A stretch of 27,888 nucleotides of DNA, taken from Prevotellaceae bacterium UBA1746 (lineage in GTDB: Bacteria > Bacteroidota > Bacteroidia > Bacteroidales > Bacteroidaceae). Under the pieces are notes generated by a model that worked only from the letters and a program-made list of their open reading frames with translations, had not been told where the DNA came from and did no database searches. The translations under genes and the position numbers were made by a program. The stretch covers positions 1 to 27,888 of the forward strand of contig CAJPJR010000026.1 of the NCBI GenBank assembly GCA_905369775.1, given 5' to 3'. Positions 1 through 8,615 of this stretch are shown piece by piece (position 1 is the stretch's first letter; the number at the start of each line of letters is the position of its first letter).

Positions 1-243
1 GCCATTCACAACATCCCTGCCGAAGCCTACGACTACGTGGTGAATGGCAAGAGTGCCATAGAATGGGTGATGGAACGCTATGCGGTGACCATTCACAAAG
101 ACAGCGGCATCAAAAACGACCCTAACCTCTGGGCGCGCGAACAGGGGAAACCGCGCTACATCCTCGATCTCCAGCTCTCCATCATCCACGTGAGTGTTGA
201 AACGCAAAAGATTGTGGCCGAATTGCCTAAATTGACGTTCTGA
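1..243 (+). CDS. C-terminal end of a helicase-type restriction enzyme (type ISP-like), 5' truncated
   Basis: An open frame runs from the first base of the window to a TGA at 241-243, giving the last 80 residues of a larger protein whose start lies outside. The segment contains YVVNGKSAIEWVMERY followed by KDSGIKNDPNLWA and PRYILDL, a pattern I recognise from the C-terminus of large DEAD/DEAH helicase proteins annotated as type ISP restriction/modification enzymes. Those are single polypeptides that combine nuclease, helicase, methyltransferase and target-recognition parts and cut unmodified foreign DNA. None of the catalytic domains is visible here, so activity cannot be judged. A GTG at 37 is an internal valine codon, not a start. 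A perfect hairpin 43 bases downstream may end its transcript. Confidence 0.7.
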   Translation, partial: AIHNIPAEAYDYVVNGKSAIEWVMERYAVTIHKDSGIKNDPNLWAREQGKPRYILDLQLSIIHVSVETQKIVAELPKLTF

Positions 244-285
244 CGATCGGGATGTGATGACCACGACGCCGATCCGCCCTATGCA

Positions 286-315
286 AAGTTCTCTTGCCAC
301 ACGGCAAGAGAACTT
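286..315 (+). terminator. perfect 13-bp hairpin downstream of the restriction gene
   Basis: The arms AAGTTCTCTTGCC (286-298) and GGCAAGAGAACTT (303-315) are perfect complements around a 4-base loop. The hairpin lies 43 bases after the stop of the truncated restriction gene. No long T-run follows on either strand, so its role as an intrinsic terminator is probable rather than certain. Confidence 0.5.
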
Positions 316-467
316 ATCCGTTTTCGGCGATTCCTCAAAGAGAACACGTCCCCCGGAGGCAAAGCGTGCAGGTTCGGCGGGTGAAGGGTCGTGCAAGCAC
401 CTCATCTCTTCGACCGATCGCTTTCGGGGCGCTTTGGAGCTTAGAATCGAGTACTTTTACAGCCCAA

Positions 468-607
468 ATTGAGTAAATTCCGAACCAGAATTGAGTAAAT
501 TCTGAAGCAGAATTGAGTAAATTCTGAAGCAGAATTGAGTAAAATCCGAAGCAGAATTGAGTAAAATCCGAAGTAGAATTGAGCAAAATCCGTTGTTTAT
601 TTTGAGC
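468..607. repeat. 22-bp tandem repeat array, six full units plus a degenerate one
   Basis: The motif ATTGAG recurs at 468, 490, 512, 534, 556 and 578, an exact 22-base period, with a decayed seventh unit near 600. Each unit reads about ATTGAGTAAATTCTGAAGC plus three bases; the later units carry AAAATCC instead of AAATTCT. There are no spacers, so this is not a CRISPR array. As 22 is not a multiple of three, a protein repeat is unlikely. The array is AT-rich in a GC-rich setting. Its function is unknown; copy number may vary between strains. Confidence 0.85.
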
Positions 608-762
608 ATGCATCATGATTCATCCGACCTTTGGAGTGACGCGGTTCAAAAGCGAATGATTTGTTGCACTTCGATTTTGAAAGTACGTCCGCCTTTACCC
701 TGAGCAGTTCCCGCCGCGCACTTCCCCACCGGCGCACAGTCCCGCGTCATTTTGTGAGCCCG

Positions 763-1015
763 CCCTCGCGCGTGCGCGCGTGTCAGGCACTTTTAGAAAA
801 AAGCCTTCACCTCTTCACCGGTATGCGCCAATCAACTCATGCGCAGCGAATTAGGGGTGAAGGCTTTTGCATTTTTCCCTTCACCGCGCACCCTCCTTGC
901 GCTCCTTCACCTTTTCGCCCCCTTCTTCACCCCGAACCGGCTGAAATCGGGTGCGTTGCAGTGGGGTGAAGGAAGAAAAACGAAAAACGGCTGTGACGCG
1001 TACGCGCGCGAAGCG
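763..1015. repeat. long imperfect inverted-repeat element, copy A
   Basis: The outer ends are complementary: CGCGCGTGCGCGCGTGTC at 768-785 pairs imperfectly with GACGCGTACGCGCGCG at 995-1010. Inside are many GGTGAAG or CTTCACC motifs, for example around 807-822, 855-862, 881-887 and 963-971. The order of modules (CCCTCGCGCGTGCG, CACTTTT, CTTCACC, a TATGCGCC-like piece, GGGTGAAG-CTTTTGCATTTT, CCTTCACC, and at the far end GGTGAAGG-GAAAAACGAAAA) matches the larger element at 26553-26923. Two copies in one window suggest a dispersed non-coding family. No transposase is present. It could be a MITE-like element or a structured RNA. Confidence 0.7.
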
Positions 1016-1267
1016 GAACGTTCACCTCACGCGTTCACCCCGTCCGGTCGTTTTTCGTTCATCCCGTTTTCCACCTCGCGAGGAGGCGAACATCGCTCCC
1101 TCGTTTCCTCGGATATCCCCCTCCTTTCGACGAAAAACGGGGAGGTGTTTTCGGTTCTCTCCACGGCGGTCGGCGATCGGTGGCGTGCGCGGTCGTTCGC
1201 CCCGTGTCCTTCTCCGAAAGTTTGCTCCACAAAGTGCAAGGCGGGGTGCGAAAATCATTACCTTTCG

Positions 1268-1298
1268 TTGGCACTTCCGCGGAAATCCTTTATATTTG
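1268..1298 (+). promoter_or_regulatory. Bacteroidetes-type promoter of fkp
   Basis: TTG at 1268-1270 is followed after 20 bases by TATATTTG at 1291-1298, a full match to the Bacteroidetes -7 consensus TAnnTTTG with a partial -33 box. Transcription would begin near 1303, about 45 bases before the ATG at 1348. This site argues against any translation start upstream of it. Confidence 0.75.
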
Positions 1299-1347
1299 CA
1301 GCAAAACCTCCATCGCGGTCGTCGCGCGACGCCGCATTCCCACCCGT

Positions 1348-4188
1348 ATGAAGAAACTGCTGTCTCTCCCTCCCAACGTCGTCGACTGCTTCCACACCAT
1401 CAGTGAGCTGCCGACCGACGAATATTTCTGCACCTCCGATCCCGTCGACTGCAAACTCGGCAGCGGCGGCGGTACCACGTGGCTGCTCGAAGGCGCCGCC
1501 CTGGCCGAAGGAGCCGAGGATTTCGAAAAATGGCTGTCGCGTGAGAAGCGCATCCTGCTGCACGCCGGCGGTCAGAGTCGCCGCCTGCCGGCTTATGCGG
1601 CCTGCGGCAAGGTGCTGCTGCCCGTCCCCGTGTTTCGCTGGGCTCGCGGGCAGCGCCTCGACCAAACCCTGCTCTCGCTCCAGCTTCCGCTCTATGAGCG
1701 CATCATGGCGGCCGCTCCCGACAGCCTGCGCACGCTGGTGGCGAGCGGCGACGTCTATATTCGCGCCACCGAACCCCTCCTGCCGGTGCCGGAAGCCGAT
1801 GTGGTGTGCTACGGCCTGTGGGCCGACCCCGCAGCGGCGCGCAATCACGGCGTGTTCTTCATGCATCGTGACCATCCGGAGCAGCTCGACTTCATGCTCC
1901 AGAAACCGAGCATCGAGCGCCAGCACGAACTGGCCTCCACCCACTTGTCGCTCATGGACTTGGGCATCTGGCTGCTGAGCGACCGCGCCGTTTCGCTCCT
2001 GCGCCGCCGCTCGTTCGGCGAAGACGGCCGCCGCGTGGCCTACGACCTCTATTCGCAATTCGGTTGTGCCCTCGGCACGCATCCCACCGCCGTCGATGAA
2101 GACCTGCGCGGCCTCACCGTGGCCGTGCTCCCCCTCACGGGCGGAGAATTCTACCACTTCGGCACCACCCCCGAGATGATCAGTTCGACCGCCGCGCTCC
2201 AAAACGTGGTGAAAGACCAGCGCCTCATCCTGCGCCGCGGGGTGAAGAAACACAGCACCATCTTCACGCAAAATGCGCGCGTGGAGCAGTCGTTCGCGCC
2301 CGAACTCCAAAACATTTGGGTCGAAAACAGTCACCTCCCCGCCGGCTGGCAGTTGGAAGGCGACCACGTGCTCACCGGCATTCCCGTGAACGACCGCACC
2401 GTGCACCTGCGGCGCGGACAGTGTGTGGACGTCGAAGCCTACGGCGACCGGCAATTTGTGCTGCGCCCCTATGGTTTCCACGACGCTTTCCGCGGCGATG
2501 TGCACGATGCCTCCACCCACTATCTGGGTCGCCCCGTCGGCGAGTGGTTGGCCGCCCGCGGCATTGCCGCCGACGAGCTGGGTCGCACCGACGACCTGCA
2601 AGCCGCGCGGCTCTTCCCCGTTTGCGACAGCACCGACGAGGTGTTTGACCTCCTCGAGTGGATGCTGTCCGAACAGCCCGACCCGACGCTGACGGCATTG
2701 TGGCGCAGCAAAGAGCGCCTGAGCGCCGACGAAATCGCGGCACGCGCCAATCTCGTGCGCCAAGAACAGCAGCGCCGCGCTTTCCGCCGCGACAACCTGC
2801 CGCTCCTGGCCGAGCACTACACCCGCAGCGTGATGTATCAAATCGATCTGCGCGATGCGGCACAGAAATTTGTCAACGCCCACCTCGATTTGCCGCCCGC
2901 TTTGACGGACGAGGCTCCGCTGATGCACCAAATTCGCGACGCCATGTTCCGCGCGCAAGTGCACCGCCTGCGGAATGAGGACGGCGACGGCGACGAAACG
3001 CGCGCCTTCTCGCTCCTGCGCGAGGGGTTGACGCAATCGGCACGCGGCGACCTGCAATTGCCCCGTCTCGACGTCTATCGCGACCAGATCGTTTGGGGCC
3101 GTTCGGCCGTGCGCATCGACGTGGCCGGCGGTTGGACCGACACCCCGCCCTACTGCCTCAATTCGGGCGGCAATGTGGTGAACTTGGCCATCGAGCTCAA
3201 CGGGCAACAGCCCTTGCAGGTCTATGTGAAGTCGACCCCGGAGCCGCACATCGTGTGCCGCAGCATCGACCTCGGCGCGATGGAGGTGATCACCACCTAC
3301 GAAGAGTTGGCACAGTTCAACAAAGTGGGTTCGCCCTTCTCCATTCCCAAAGCCGCCCTCGCGCTCTGCGGTTTCCTCCCGCAGTTTGCCGCCGAACCGC
3401 ACCGCACGTTGCGCGAGTGCCTACAAGCCTTCGGCGGCGGTATCGAAATCACGTTGCTCGCCGCCATCCCGGCCGGTTCGGGCTTGGGCACGAGCAGCAT
3501 CCTCGCCGCCACGGTGCTCGGCGCACTCTCGGACTTCTGCGGTCTGGGCTGGGACAAACTCACCGTGGGCAACCGCACGCTCATTCTCGAGCAACTGCTC
3601 ACCACGGGCGGCGGCTGGCAAGACCAGTTCGGCGGCGTGCTGCACGGCGTGAAGCTCCTGCAGACGAAAGCCGGCTTCGACCAAACGCCGGTGGCGCGCT
3701 GGTTGCCCGACACGCTCTTCATGGCGCCCGAACAACGCGCCTGCCATTTGCTCTACTACACGGGCATCACGCGCACGGCCAAGAATATTTTGACAGAAAT
3801 CGTGCGGGGCATGTTCCTCAACTGCGGCACGCGCCTGCGCCTGCTCGACGAGATGAAGGAGCACGCCATGGACATGTTCGAGGTGCTGCAACAAGGCGAC
3901 CTCGAACGCTACGGCCGACTGGTGCGCAAAACGTGGCAGCAAAACAAACTCCTCGACGCCGGCACGGAACCCGAGATCGTGGCGCAGCTCTGCCGGCGCA
4001 TCGACGACCTCTGCTGGGGCTACAAACTGCCCGGTGCGGGCGGCGGCGGCTACCTCTACATGGTGGCGAAAGATCCCGAGGCGGCGGCGCGCATTCGCAC
4101 TTTGCTGCTCGAGCATCCGCTCACGGAATCGGCACGCTTTGTCGACATGAAGCTCTCGCACAAGGGCCTGCAAGTGAGTCGCAGCTGA
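1348..4188 (+). CDS. fkp: bifunctional L-fucokinase / L-fucose-1-phosphate guanylyltransferase (FKP)
   Basis: This 946-residue cytoplasmic protein is close in length to Bacteroides FKP (about 950). It phosphorylates free L-fucose and couples fucose-1-phosphate to GTP, giving GDP-L-fucose for surface glycans. The N-terminal pyrophosphorylase part shows HAGGQSRRLP at residues 72-81 and a lysine shortly after. The C-terminal half is a GHMP kinase: VAGGWTDTPP at 592-601, PAGSGLGTSS at 708-717 (the phosphate-binding loop) and PGAGGGGYL at 895-903. The frame is open back to 1180, but a strong promoter at 1268-1298 lies inside that extension, so ATG 1348 is chosen. The gene stands alone on its transcript, with a hairpin after it. 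It is 8 kb from a fucosidase/SusCD cluster that could supply its substrate. Confidence 0.95.
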   Translation: MKKLLSLPPNVVDCFHTISELPTDEYFCTSDPVDCKLGSGGGTTWLLEGAALAEGAEDFEKWLSREKRILLHAGGQSRRLPAYAACGKVLLPVPVFRWARGQRLDQTLLSLQLPLYERIMAAAPDSLRTLVASGDVYIRATEPLLPVPEADVVCYGLWADPAAARNHGVFFMHRDHPEQLDFMLQKPSIERQHELASTHLSLMDLGIWLLSDRAVSLLRRRSFGEDGRRVAYDLYSQFGCALGTHPTAVDEDLRGLTVAVLPLTGGEFYHFGTTPEMISSTAALQNVVKDQRLILRRGVKKHSTIFTQNARVEQSFAPELQNIWVENSHLPAGWQLEGDHVLTGIPVNDRTVHLRRGQCVDVEAYGDRQFVLRPYGFHDAFRGDVHDASTHYLGRPVGEWLAARGIAADELGRTDDLQAARLFPVCDSTDEVFDLLEWMLSEQPDPTLTALWRSKERLSADEIAARANLVRQEQQRRAFRRDNLPLLAEHYTRSVMYQIDLRDAAQKFVNAHLDLPPALTDEAPLMHQIRDAMFRAQVHRLRNEDGDGDETRAFSLLREGLTQSARGDLQLPRLDVYRDQIVWGRSAVRIDVAGGWTDTPPYCLNSGGNVVNLAIELNGQQPLQVYVKSTPEPHIVCRSIDLGAMEVITTYEELAQFNKVGSPFSIPKAALALCGFLPQFAAEPHRTLRECLQAFGGGIEITLLAAIPAGSGLGTSSILAATVLGALSDFCGLGWDKLTVGNRTLILEQLLTTGGGWQDQFGGVLHGVKLLQTKAGFDQTPVARWLPDTLFMAPEQRACHLLYYTGITRTAKNILTEIVRGMFLNCGTRLRLLDEMKEHAMDMFEVLQQGDLERYGRLVRKTWQQNKLLDAGTEPEIVAQLCRRIDDLCWGYKLPGAGGGGYLYMVAKDPEAAARIRTLLLEHPLTESARFVDMKLSHKGLQVSRS

Positions 4189-4244
4189 CGAGTCGCGGGC
4201 ATTTTCCCACCGCTCATCTACCCAAAAAAGAATAAATAAGTCAA

Positions 4245-4273
4245 GCCAAGCACACTGCCACAGCGTGCTTGGC
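4245..4273 (+). terminator. hairpin between fkp and rsfS
   Basis: GCCAAGCAC (4245-4253) pairs perfectly with GTGCTTGGC (4265-4273) around an 11-base loop, 57 bases after the fkp stop. No T-run follows, so termination here is likely weak or factor-aided. Confidence 0.45.
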
Positions 4274-4343
4274 ACACTATTGGCAGTACCTCCGGGTAAC
4301 CTCATCCATTGTTCAATCATCTCTTCACGTCGTTCATCATCCA

Positions 4344-4697
4344 ATGACCAAAGACCTCATAGACATCATCATCGAAGGAATCCAAGACAAAAAAGGCCGC
4401 AACATTGTCGTGGCCGATTTGCGCAACATCCCCACGGCATCGACCGATGCCTTTGTGATCTGCACCGCCGGTTCTCCGGCACAGGCCGACAGCATTGTCG
4501 ACAGCATCGAAAACATGGCGCGTGTGCGCATGGGCGAACATCCGGCTGCCATCGCAGGCCGCACCAACGCCCAATGGATCGCAATGGACTTCGGCAATGT
4601 GATGGCGCACATTTTCCTGCCCGAAACGCGAGAGTATTACGATCTCGAACACCTCTGGGACGATGCGGCCATCACACAAATTGCCGACCTCGACTAA
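4344..4697 (+). CDS. rsfS: ribosomal silencing factor RsfS
   Basis: The 117-residue product matches the RsfS/DUF143 family in length and pattern: an N-terminal helix, the core VVADLRNIPTASTDAFVICT, and the signature QWIAMDFGNVMAHIF near residue 80. RsfS binds large-subunit protein uL14 and blocks joining of the ribosomal subunits when nutrients are scarce. The frame is open upstream to 4269, but that extension runs over the hairpin arm, and ATG 4344 begins the conserved part (MTKDLIDIIIEG). It is followed after 57 bases by ftsH and then cdsA, a gene order common in Bacteroidetes, so the three are probably co-transcribed. I see no clear promoter of its own. Confidence 0.92.
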   Translation: MTKDLIDIIIEGIQDKKGRNIVVADLRNIPTASTDAFVICTAGSPAQADSIVDSIENMARVRMGEHPAAIAGRTNAQWIAMDFGNVMAHIFLPETREYYDLEHLWDDAAITQIADLD

Positions 4698-4754
4698 CTC
4701 TGACTTCATTACCCACGCGCCCGCACCTGCCGAGCGTGAACAAAACGGACACCA

Positions 4755-6827
4755 ATGTCAACTCCCAAACCTCCCAAGGAACCGAAGATGCCCAAATTCA
4801 ACCTCACGTGGTTGTATTTTGCCATCATCGCTGTGATGGCGATCATGCTCTGGCGCGGAACTTCCAACCCCGGAAGCTCCTCGAAGGACGTGAGCTACTC
4901 TGAACTGAAACAGTATATTGCCAAAGGCTATTCGAACGATATCACCGTCGACAAGGGCGAAGGTCAGGTCAGCATGGTGATTCGCCCCGAATATATCCGC
5001 ACGGTTTTCCAGCAAAGTGCCGAACAAGTCGGCGGACAGCCCCGAGTGCAAGCTCGCTATCCGTCGGCCGACCGCGTCGAAGATTACCTGACGACGGTCG
5101 GCTACAAAGGCAAAGTGACCTATGAAGAGAGCCACGACTTCTTTCTCAACATCTTGAGTACGCTCCTGCCGCTCCTGCTGCTCATCGGTTTCTGGTTCTT
5201 CATGTTCCGCGGCATGGGCAACGCCGGCGGCGGCCTGTTCGGCGTGGGCAAAAGCAAAGCCAAGGAATACAATAAAGATGAGGGAGTGAAGGTGACCTTC
5301 AAGGACGTGGCCGGACAAGAAGGCGCGAAACAGGAGGTGCAAGAGATTGTAGACTTCCTCAAAAATCCCGACAAATACACGGAGCTCGGCGGTAAGATTC
5401 CCAAAGGTGCCCTCCTCGTCGGCCCTCCGGGAACGGGTAAGACGCTGCTGGCCAAGGCCGTGGCGGGCGAAGCGGGCGTTCCGTTCTTCTCGATGTCGGG
5501 TTCCGACTTTGTCGAGATGTTTGTGGGCGTCGGCGCCAGCCGTGTGCGCGACCTTTTCCAGAAAGCGAAAGAAAAGGCCCCCTCGATCGTGTTTATCGAC
5601 GAGATTGACGCGGTGGGACGTGCGCGTTCCAAAGGCGCCAGCTTCGGCGGCAACGACGAACGCGAGAATACGCTCAACCAACTGCTGACCGAGATGGACG
5701 GTTTCGGCACCAATTCGGGTGTCATCATTCTGGCGGCCACCAACCGCGTCGATGTGCTCGACCAAGCGCTGCTGCGTGCCGGACGTTTCGACCGTCAGAT
5801 CTACGTCGACCTGCCCGACCTGCCCGAACGCATCGCTATCTTCAATGTGCATCTGCGTCCCCTGAAGCTCCAACCGGGCTTGGACATCGAATTGCTCGCG
5901 CGACAGACACCCGGTTTCTCGGGTGCCGACATCGCCAACGTGTGCAACGAGGCCGCGCTCATCGCCGCTCGTCACAACCGCGAGGCCGTGACGAAGCAAG
6001 ATTTCCTCGACGCTGTGGATCGCATCATCGGCGGTTTGGAAAAGAAAACACGCGTCATGACCAACGAAGAAAAGCGTGCCATCGCCATCCACGAAGCCGG
6101 CCACGCCTCGGTGTCGTGGTTGCTCGAGCACGCCAACCCGCTCGTCAAAGTCACCATTGTGCCCCGCGGTCAATCGCTCGGCGCAGCTTGGTACCTGCCC
6201 GAGGAGCGTTCCATCACGACCAAGGAACAAATGCTCGATGAAATCTGTGCCACCTTGGCCGGTCGCGCAGCCGAAGAGGTCTTCCTCGGACGCATTTCGA
6301 GCGGTGCGCTCAACGATCTGGAACGCGTCACGCAACGTGCTTACGGCATGGTGGCCTATCTCGGCATGAGCGAGAGCTTGCCCAACGTGTCCTACTACAC
6401 CAATCAGGAAAGTTTCCAGAAACCCTACTCGGAAGAGACCGGTCGACGCATCGATGCGGAAGTGAGTCGCATCATCAACGAACAATATGATCGCGCCAAA
6501 CGCATTCTCACCGAAAATGCGGCCAAGCACAATGCGCTCGCCGACTTGCTCTGTGAGCACGAGGTGATTTTTGCCGCCGACGTGACCAATATCTTCGGTC
6601 CTCGCCCGTGGAAAAGCCGTGCGGACATCATTCTGGAAGAACAGCCTCAGCCGGAAACCGAAGAAAAAACCGACGACAAAACGCGCGAAGACGGCGACGA
6701 AAGTGCCTCGACGGGCGACGAACAAACCACCGATGCGGCAGACTACGACTGCACCAAGGATGCTCCCCGTCGGGACGACCGGCCGGCAGCCACACATCAG
6801 GTAGATTCTCCCTTCTCTCCCAACTGA
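4755..6827 (+). CDS. ftsH: ATP-dependent zinc metalloprotease FtsH
   Basis: This 690-residue membrane-anchored AAA+ protease degrades unassembled or damaged membrane proteins and some regulators. An N-terminal membrane segment lies at about residues 17-33, a periplasmic domain follows, and a second membrane segment is at about 130-150. The AAA domain has Walker A GPPGTGKT at 223-230, Walker B IVFIDEID at 278-285, and the second region of homology ATNRVDVLDQALLRAGRFDR. The zinc site HEAGH is at 446-450. The last 60 or so residues form a charged, mostly acidic tail (EEKTDDKTREDGDE) without a predicted fold. ATG 4755 is taken; the next in-frame ATG at 4788 would also keep the membrane segment. 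cdsA starts 20 bases downstream. Confidence 0.97.
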   Translation: MSTPKPPKEPKMPKFNLTWLYFAIIAVMAIMLWRGTSNPGSSSKDVSYSELKQYIAKGYSNDITVDKGEGQVSMVIRPEYIRTVFQQSAEQVGGQPRVQARYPSADRVEDYLTTVGYKGKVTYEESHDFFLNILSTLLPLLLLIGFWFFMFRGMGNAGGGLFGVGKSKAKEYNKDEGVKVTFKDVAGQEGAKQEVQEIVDFLKNPDKYTELGGKIPKGALLVGPPGTGKTLLAKAVAGEAGVPFFSMSGSDFVEMFVGVGASRVRDLFQKAKEKAPSIVFIDEIDAVGRARSKGASFGGNDERENTLNQLLTEMDGFGTNSGVIILAATNRVDVLDQALLRAGRFDRQIYVDLPDLPERIAIFNVHLRPLKLQPGLDIELLARQTPGFSGADIANVCNEAALIAARHNREAVTKQDFLDAVDRIIGGLEKKTRVMTNEEKRAIAIHEAGHASVSWLLEHANPLVKVTIVPRGQSLGAAWYLPEERSITTKEQMLDEICATLAGRAAEEVFLGRISSGALNDLERVTQRAYGMVAYLGMSESLPNVSYYTNQESFQKPYSEETGRRIDAEVSRIINEQYDRAKRILTENAAKHNALADLLCEHEVIFAADVTNIFGPRPWKSRADIILEEQPQPETEEKTDDKTREDGDESASTGDEQTTDAADYDCTKDAPRRDDRPAATHQVDSPFSPN

Positions 6828-6847
6828 TCCAGCCGACAACAGCACAC

Positions 6848-7696
6848 ATGAAAAATCTCGCGCTCCGCACCCTGACCGGTGTTCTCTATGTGGCCGCCCT
6901 CGTGGGCTGTGCCCTGGGTGGCGAACTCCCGTTCTTCGTCTTTTTCCTGGTGGTCGGTGCCTTGTCCACCTGGGAATTCATCACCAATGTCAATGCGCAC
7001 GACGATGCGACGGCCAATCGCTTCATCGCAACGGCGGCCACGGTCGCATTCATGGCTGCATTCCACGAATGTTGCCACCCCGACCACATCACCTATGCGC
7101 ATTTCCTCCCGTTTGTGGTCACGCTGCTCTATCTGCTCGTGAGCGAACTCTATCGCAATGAGCCGCATCCGCTGAAAAACTGGGCTTACGCCTTTGCGGC
7201 ACAATTATATATTGCGTTGCCGCTCTCGATGATTTACCTGCTGGGCATCCGCTACGATCCCGCACAAGGCCTCACGACCTACAACGGTTGGTTGCCGCTG
7301 TCCATTTTCTTCTTCCTTTGGACGAGCGACACCGGCGCTTACCTCTGCGGATCGGCCTTCAGTCGCTTCGTTCCCGCCAAACTCTTCCCGCGCATCTCGC
7401 CCAACAAGTCGTGGATCGGCTCGATCGGCGGCGGAGTGCTCGTGGTCTTGCTGGCCGTGGCCCTGAACTTCCTCCTGCCCGAGGTCCGTCTCAGTCTTCC
7501 GGTCTGGATCGGTTTGGGACTGACGGTCTGCGTGTTCGGCACTTGGGGCGACTTAGTGGAAAGTCTGTTCAAACGCCAGCTGGGCATCAAGGACAGCGGT
7601 AAAATCCTTCCCGGCCACGGCGGCATGCTCGACCGCTTCGACTCGGCCTTCCTGGCCATCCCCGCGGCAGTGGTCTATTTGCAATTCGCGGCTTGA
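6848..7696 (+). CDS. cdsA: phosphatidate cytidylyltransferase CdsA
   Basis: This 282-residue polytopic membrane protein makes CDP-diacylglycerol from phosphatidate and CTP, the branch point of phospholipid synthesis. Hydrophobic segments fill most of its length. The family signature is complete near the C-terminus: SLFKRQLGIKDSGK, then PGHGGMLDRFDS. ATG 6848 is the natural start: the open frame extends to 6608, but that part overlaps the ftsH coding region in another frame. It lies 20 bases after ftsH and ends the rsfS-ftsH-cdsA unit, which is closed by a strong terminator at 7750-7788. Confidence 0.95.
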   Translation: MKNLALRTLTGVLYVAALVGCALGGELPFFVFFLVVGALSTWEFITNVNAHDDATANRFIATAATVAFMAAFHECCHPDHITYAHFLPFVVTLLYLLVSELYRNEPHPLKNWAYAFAAQLYIALPLSMIYLLGIRYDPAQGLTTYNGWLPLSIFFFLWTSDTGAYLCGSAFSRFVPAKLFPRISPNKSWIGSIGGGVLVVLLAVALNFLLPEVRLSLPVWIGLGLTVCVFGTWGDLVESLFKRQLGIKDSGKILPGHGGMLDRFDSAFLAIPAAVVYLQFAA

Positions 7697-7749
7697 GTCT
7701 CCCGTCATTCTCTCCCCCCGAATGAGGGAGCGAAAATCCGTTTTTCTCC

Positions 7750-7788
7750 AAAAGCGTGCATTTCTCATCCGGAAATGCACGCTTTTTT
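7750..7788 (+). terminator. intrinsic terminator after cdsA
   Basis: AAAAGCGTGCATTTC (7750-7764) pairs perfectly with GAAATGCACGCTTTT (7772-7786) around a 7-base loop and is followed by a T-run to 7788. The A-run at the 5' side would let it work on the other strand too, but there is no opposing gene. Confidence 0.92.
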
Positions 7789-7874
7789 CGTTTCCCATCT
7801 CCACAAAGCAGCTCGGCAAAACGCCTCTATTTCCCCTCTTCACCTGTGATTTTGCTATTTGGCACAGTCAATTC

Positions 7875-7905
7875 TTGGTAAATCCAAAGAAAAAACTTAC
7901 TTTTG
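7875..7905 (+). promoter_or_regulatory. Bacteroidetes-type promoter of the upxY-like/rml unit
   Basis: TTGG (7875-7878), a 19-base spacer and TACTTTTG (7898-7905) match the Bacteroidetes -33/-7 pattern. The start site would be near 7911, about 23 bases before the ATG at 7934, leaving little room for a regulatory leader before this gene. Confidence 0.75.
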
Positions 7906-7933
7906 TCGATACAAGCAATCCATAAAATACGCA

Positions 7934-8569
7934 ATGTCAGATCCTGTTTCCCCTTCGAGCACTCCCGCTGCCAAGCTTCCGCATTGGTTCATACTCTGTG
8001 GCGCTCGCATGTGGGAAGAACAGGCCCGCCAGCTCCTGGTAGAACGCGGTTTCCGCGCCTTTGTTCCGCTTCGTCCCGCCTCGCGCATGAGCAAAACGGG
8101 CAAAGTGATTTTGCGCTCGCAGCCCCTGTTGAGCGGCTGGGTCTTCGTCTACGCCACCTGGCAAGAACTCGAAGACTTCAAACGTTTCGTGCAGCACCGA
8201 CACGGGAAGAAGCTCTACTATCACGTACGGCGTGAAACGCTGCGTCCGGTAGGTGCGACCAACCGCGCCGCGCCCATCACGCGCAACCGCATCACGACCA
8301 TCAGCGAAGAGGAAATGGAACGTTTTATCACCTTCTGCACGGCCGCACAAGATGACCTGCGCTTCTTCACCCCCGAAGAGGTGAAGCTGAAAGCCGGCGA
8401 TCGGGTGCGCGTCATCGGCGGTCCGTTCAACGGACAGGAAGGTTACTTCCTGAAAACGGCCGGAAAGCGTTCCAAAAGTCTCGTCATCGAACTCCCCGGC
8501 TGCATATTGGCCGCCACCACCACCGTTCTTCCGGAACTGATCCAAGTGCTCGAACGCCGCAAAGGCTGA
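7934..8569 (+). CDS. UpxY-type NusG-like transcription antiterminator
   Basis: This 211-residue protein has a NusG N-terminal-like domain (from about WFILCGARMWEEQARQLL at residue 18) and a C-terminal KOW motif, GDRVRVIGGPFNGQEGYF, near residues 156-173. This is the layout of specialised NusG paralogs (RfaH, LoaP, UpxY). In Bacteroides, UpxY proteins stop premature termination in the leaders of capsule operons and are the first gene of each. Here it precedes rmlA, which fits that role. It lacks the extra parts expected of the housekeeping NusG and is not next to secE or rplK. ATG 7934 is preferred over the upstream frame opening at 7859 because the promoter (7875-7905) lies in between. A hairpin lies 8 bases after its stop. 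Confidence 0.85.
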   Translation: MSDPVSPSSTPAAKLPHWFILCGARMWEEQARQLLVERGFRAFVPLRPASRMSKTGKVILRSQPLLSGWVFVYATWQELEDFKRFVQHRHGKKLYYHVRRETLRPVGATNRAAPITRNRITTISEEEMERFITFCTAAQDDLRFFTPEEVKLKAGDRVRVIGGPFNGQEGYFLKTAGKRSKSLVIELPGCILAATTTVLPELIQVLERRKG

Positions 8570-8577
8570 GTACGACA

Positions 8578-8615
8578 GAAAACCGCGGATGAGCCGTGAG
8601 AAGCGCGCGGTTTTC
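8578..8615 (+). terminator. hairpin between the antiterminator gene and rmlA
   Basis: GAAAACCGCG (8578-8587) and CGCGGTTTTC (8606-8615) are perfect complements around an 18-base loop, starting 8 bases after the antiterminator stop and 60 bases before rmlA. The tail is only TTTTC, so it may be a weak terminator or attenuator. It is a plausible site for the upstream NusG-like protein to act. Confidence 0.55.

Larger units (their letters stand above)
244..1347. other. gene-free region of 1.1 kb
   Basis: I find no convincing gene here. Overlapping frames are open on both strands, but they are GC-rich, low in complexity and lie across the repeats. The stretch holds a hairpin (286-315), a 22-bp tandem array (468-607), a long inverted-repeat element (763-1015) and the fkp promoter (1268-1298). 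Between 1016 and 1267 there are further CTTCACC-like and cgaaaaacg-type motifs and a small hairpin with arms 1118-1124 and 1139-1145, but nothing I can name. Confidence 0.6.

Noticed and set aside
468..607. CRISPR array
   Set aside because: The 22-base units abut each other with no spacers, and no cas gene is nearby.
335..616. Minus-strand gene with FTQFCFGFYSILL-like repeats
   Set aside because: The peptide repeats arise from the 22-bp tandem DNA repeat, whose period is not a multiple of three; there is no conserved domain.
1180..1347. N-terminal extension of FKP from a GTG at 1180
   Set aside because: A full promoter lies at 1268-1298 inside the extension, and the protein from 1348 already has the family's full length.
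839..1351. Coding genes in the 839-1406 region
   Set aside because: The frames overlap one another on both strands, cross the inverted-repeat element and show no protein-like pattern.
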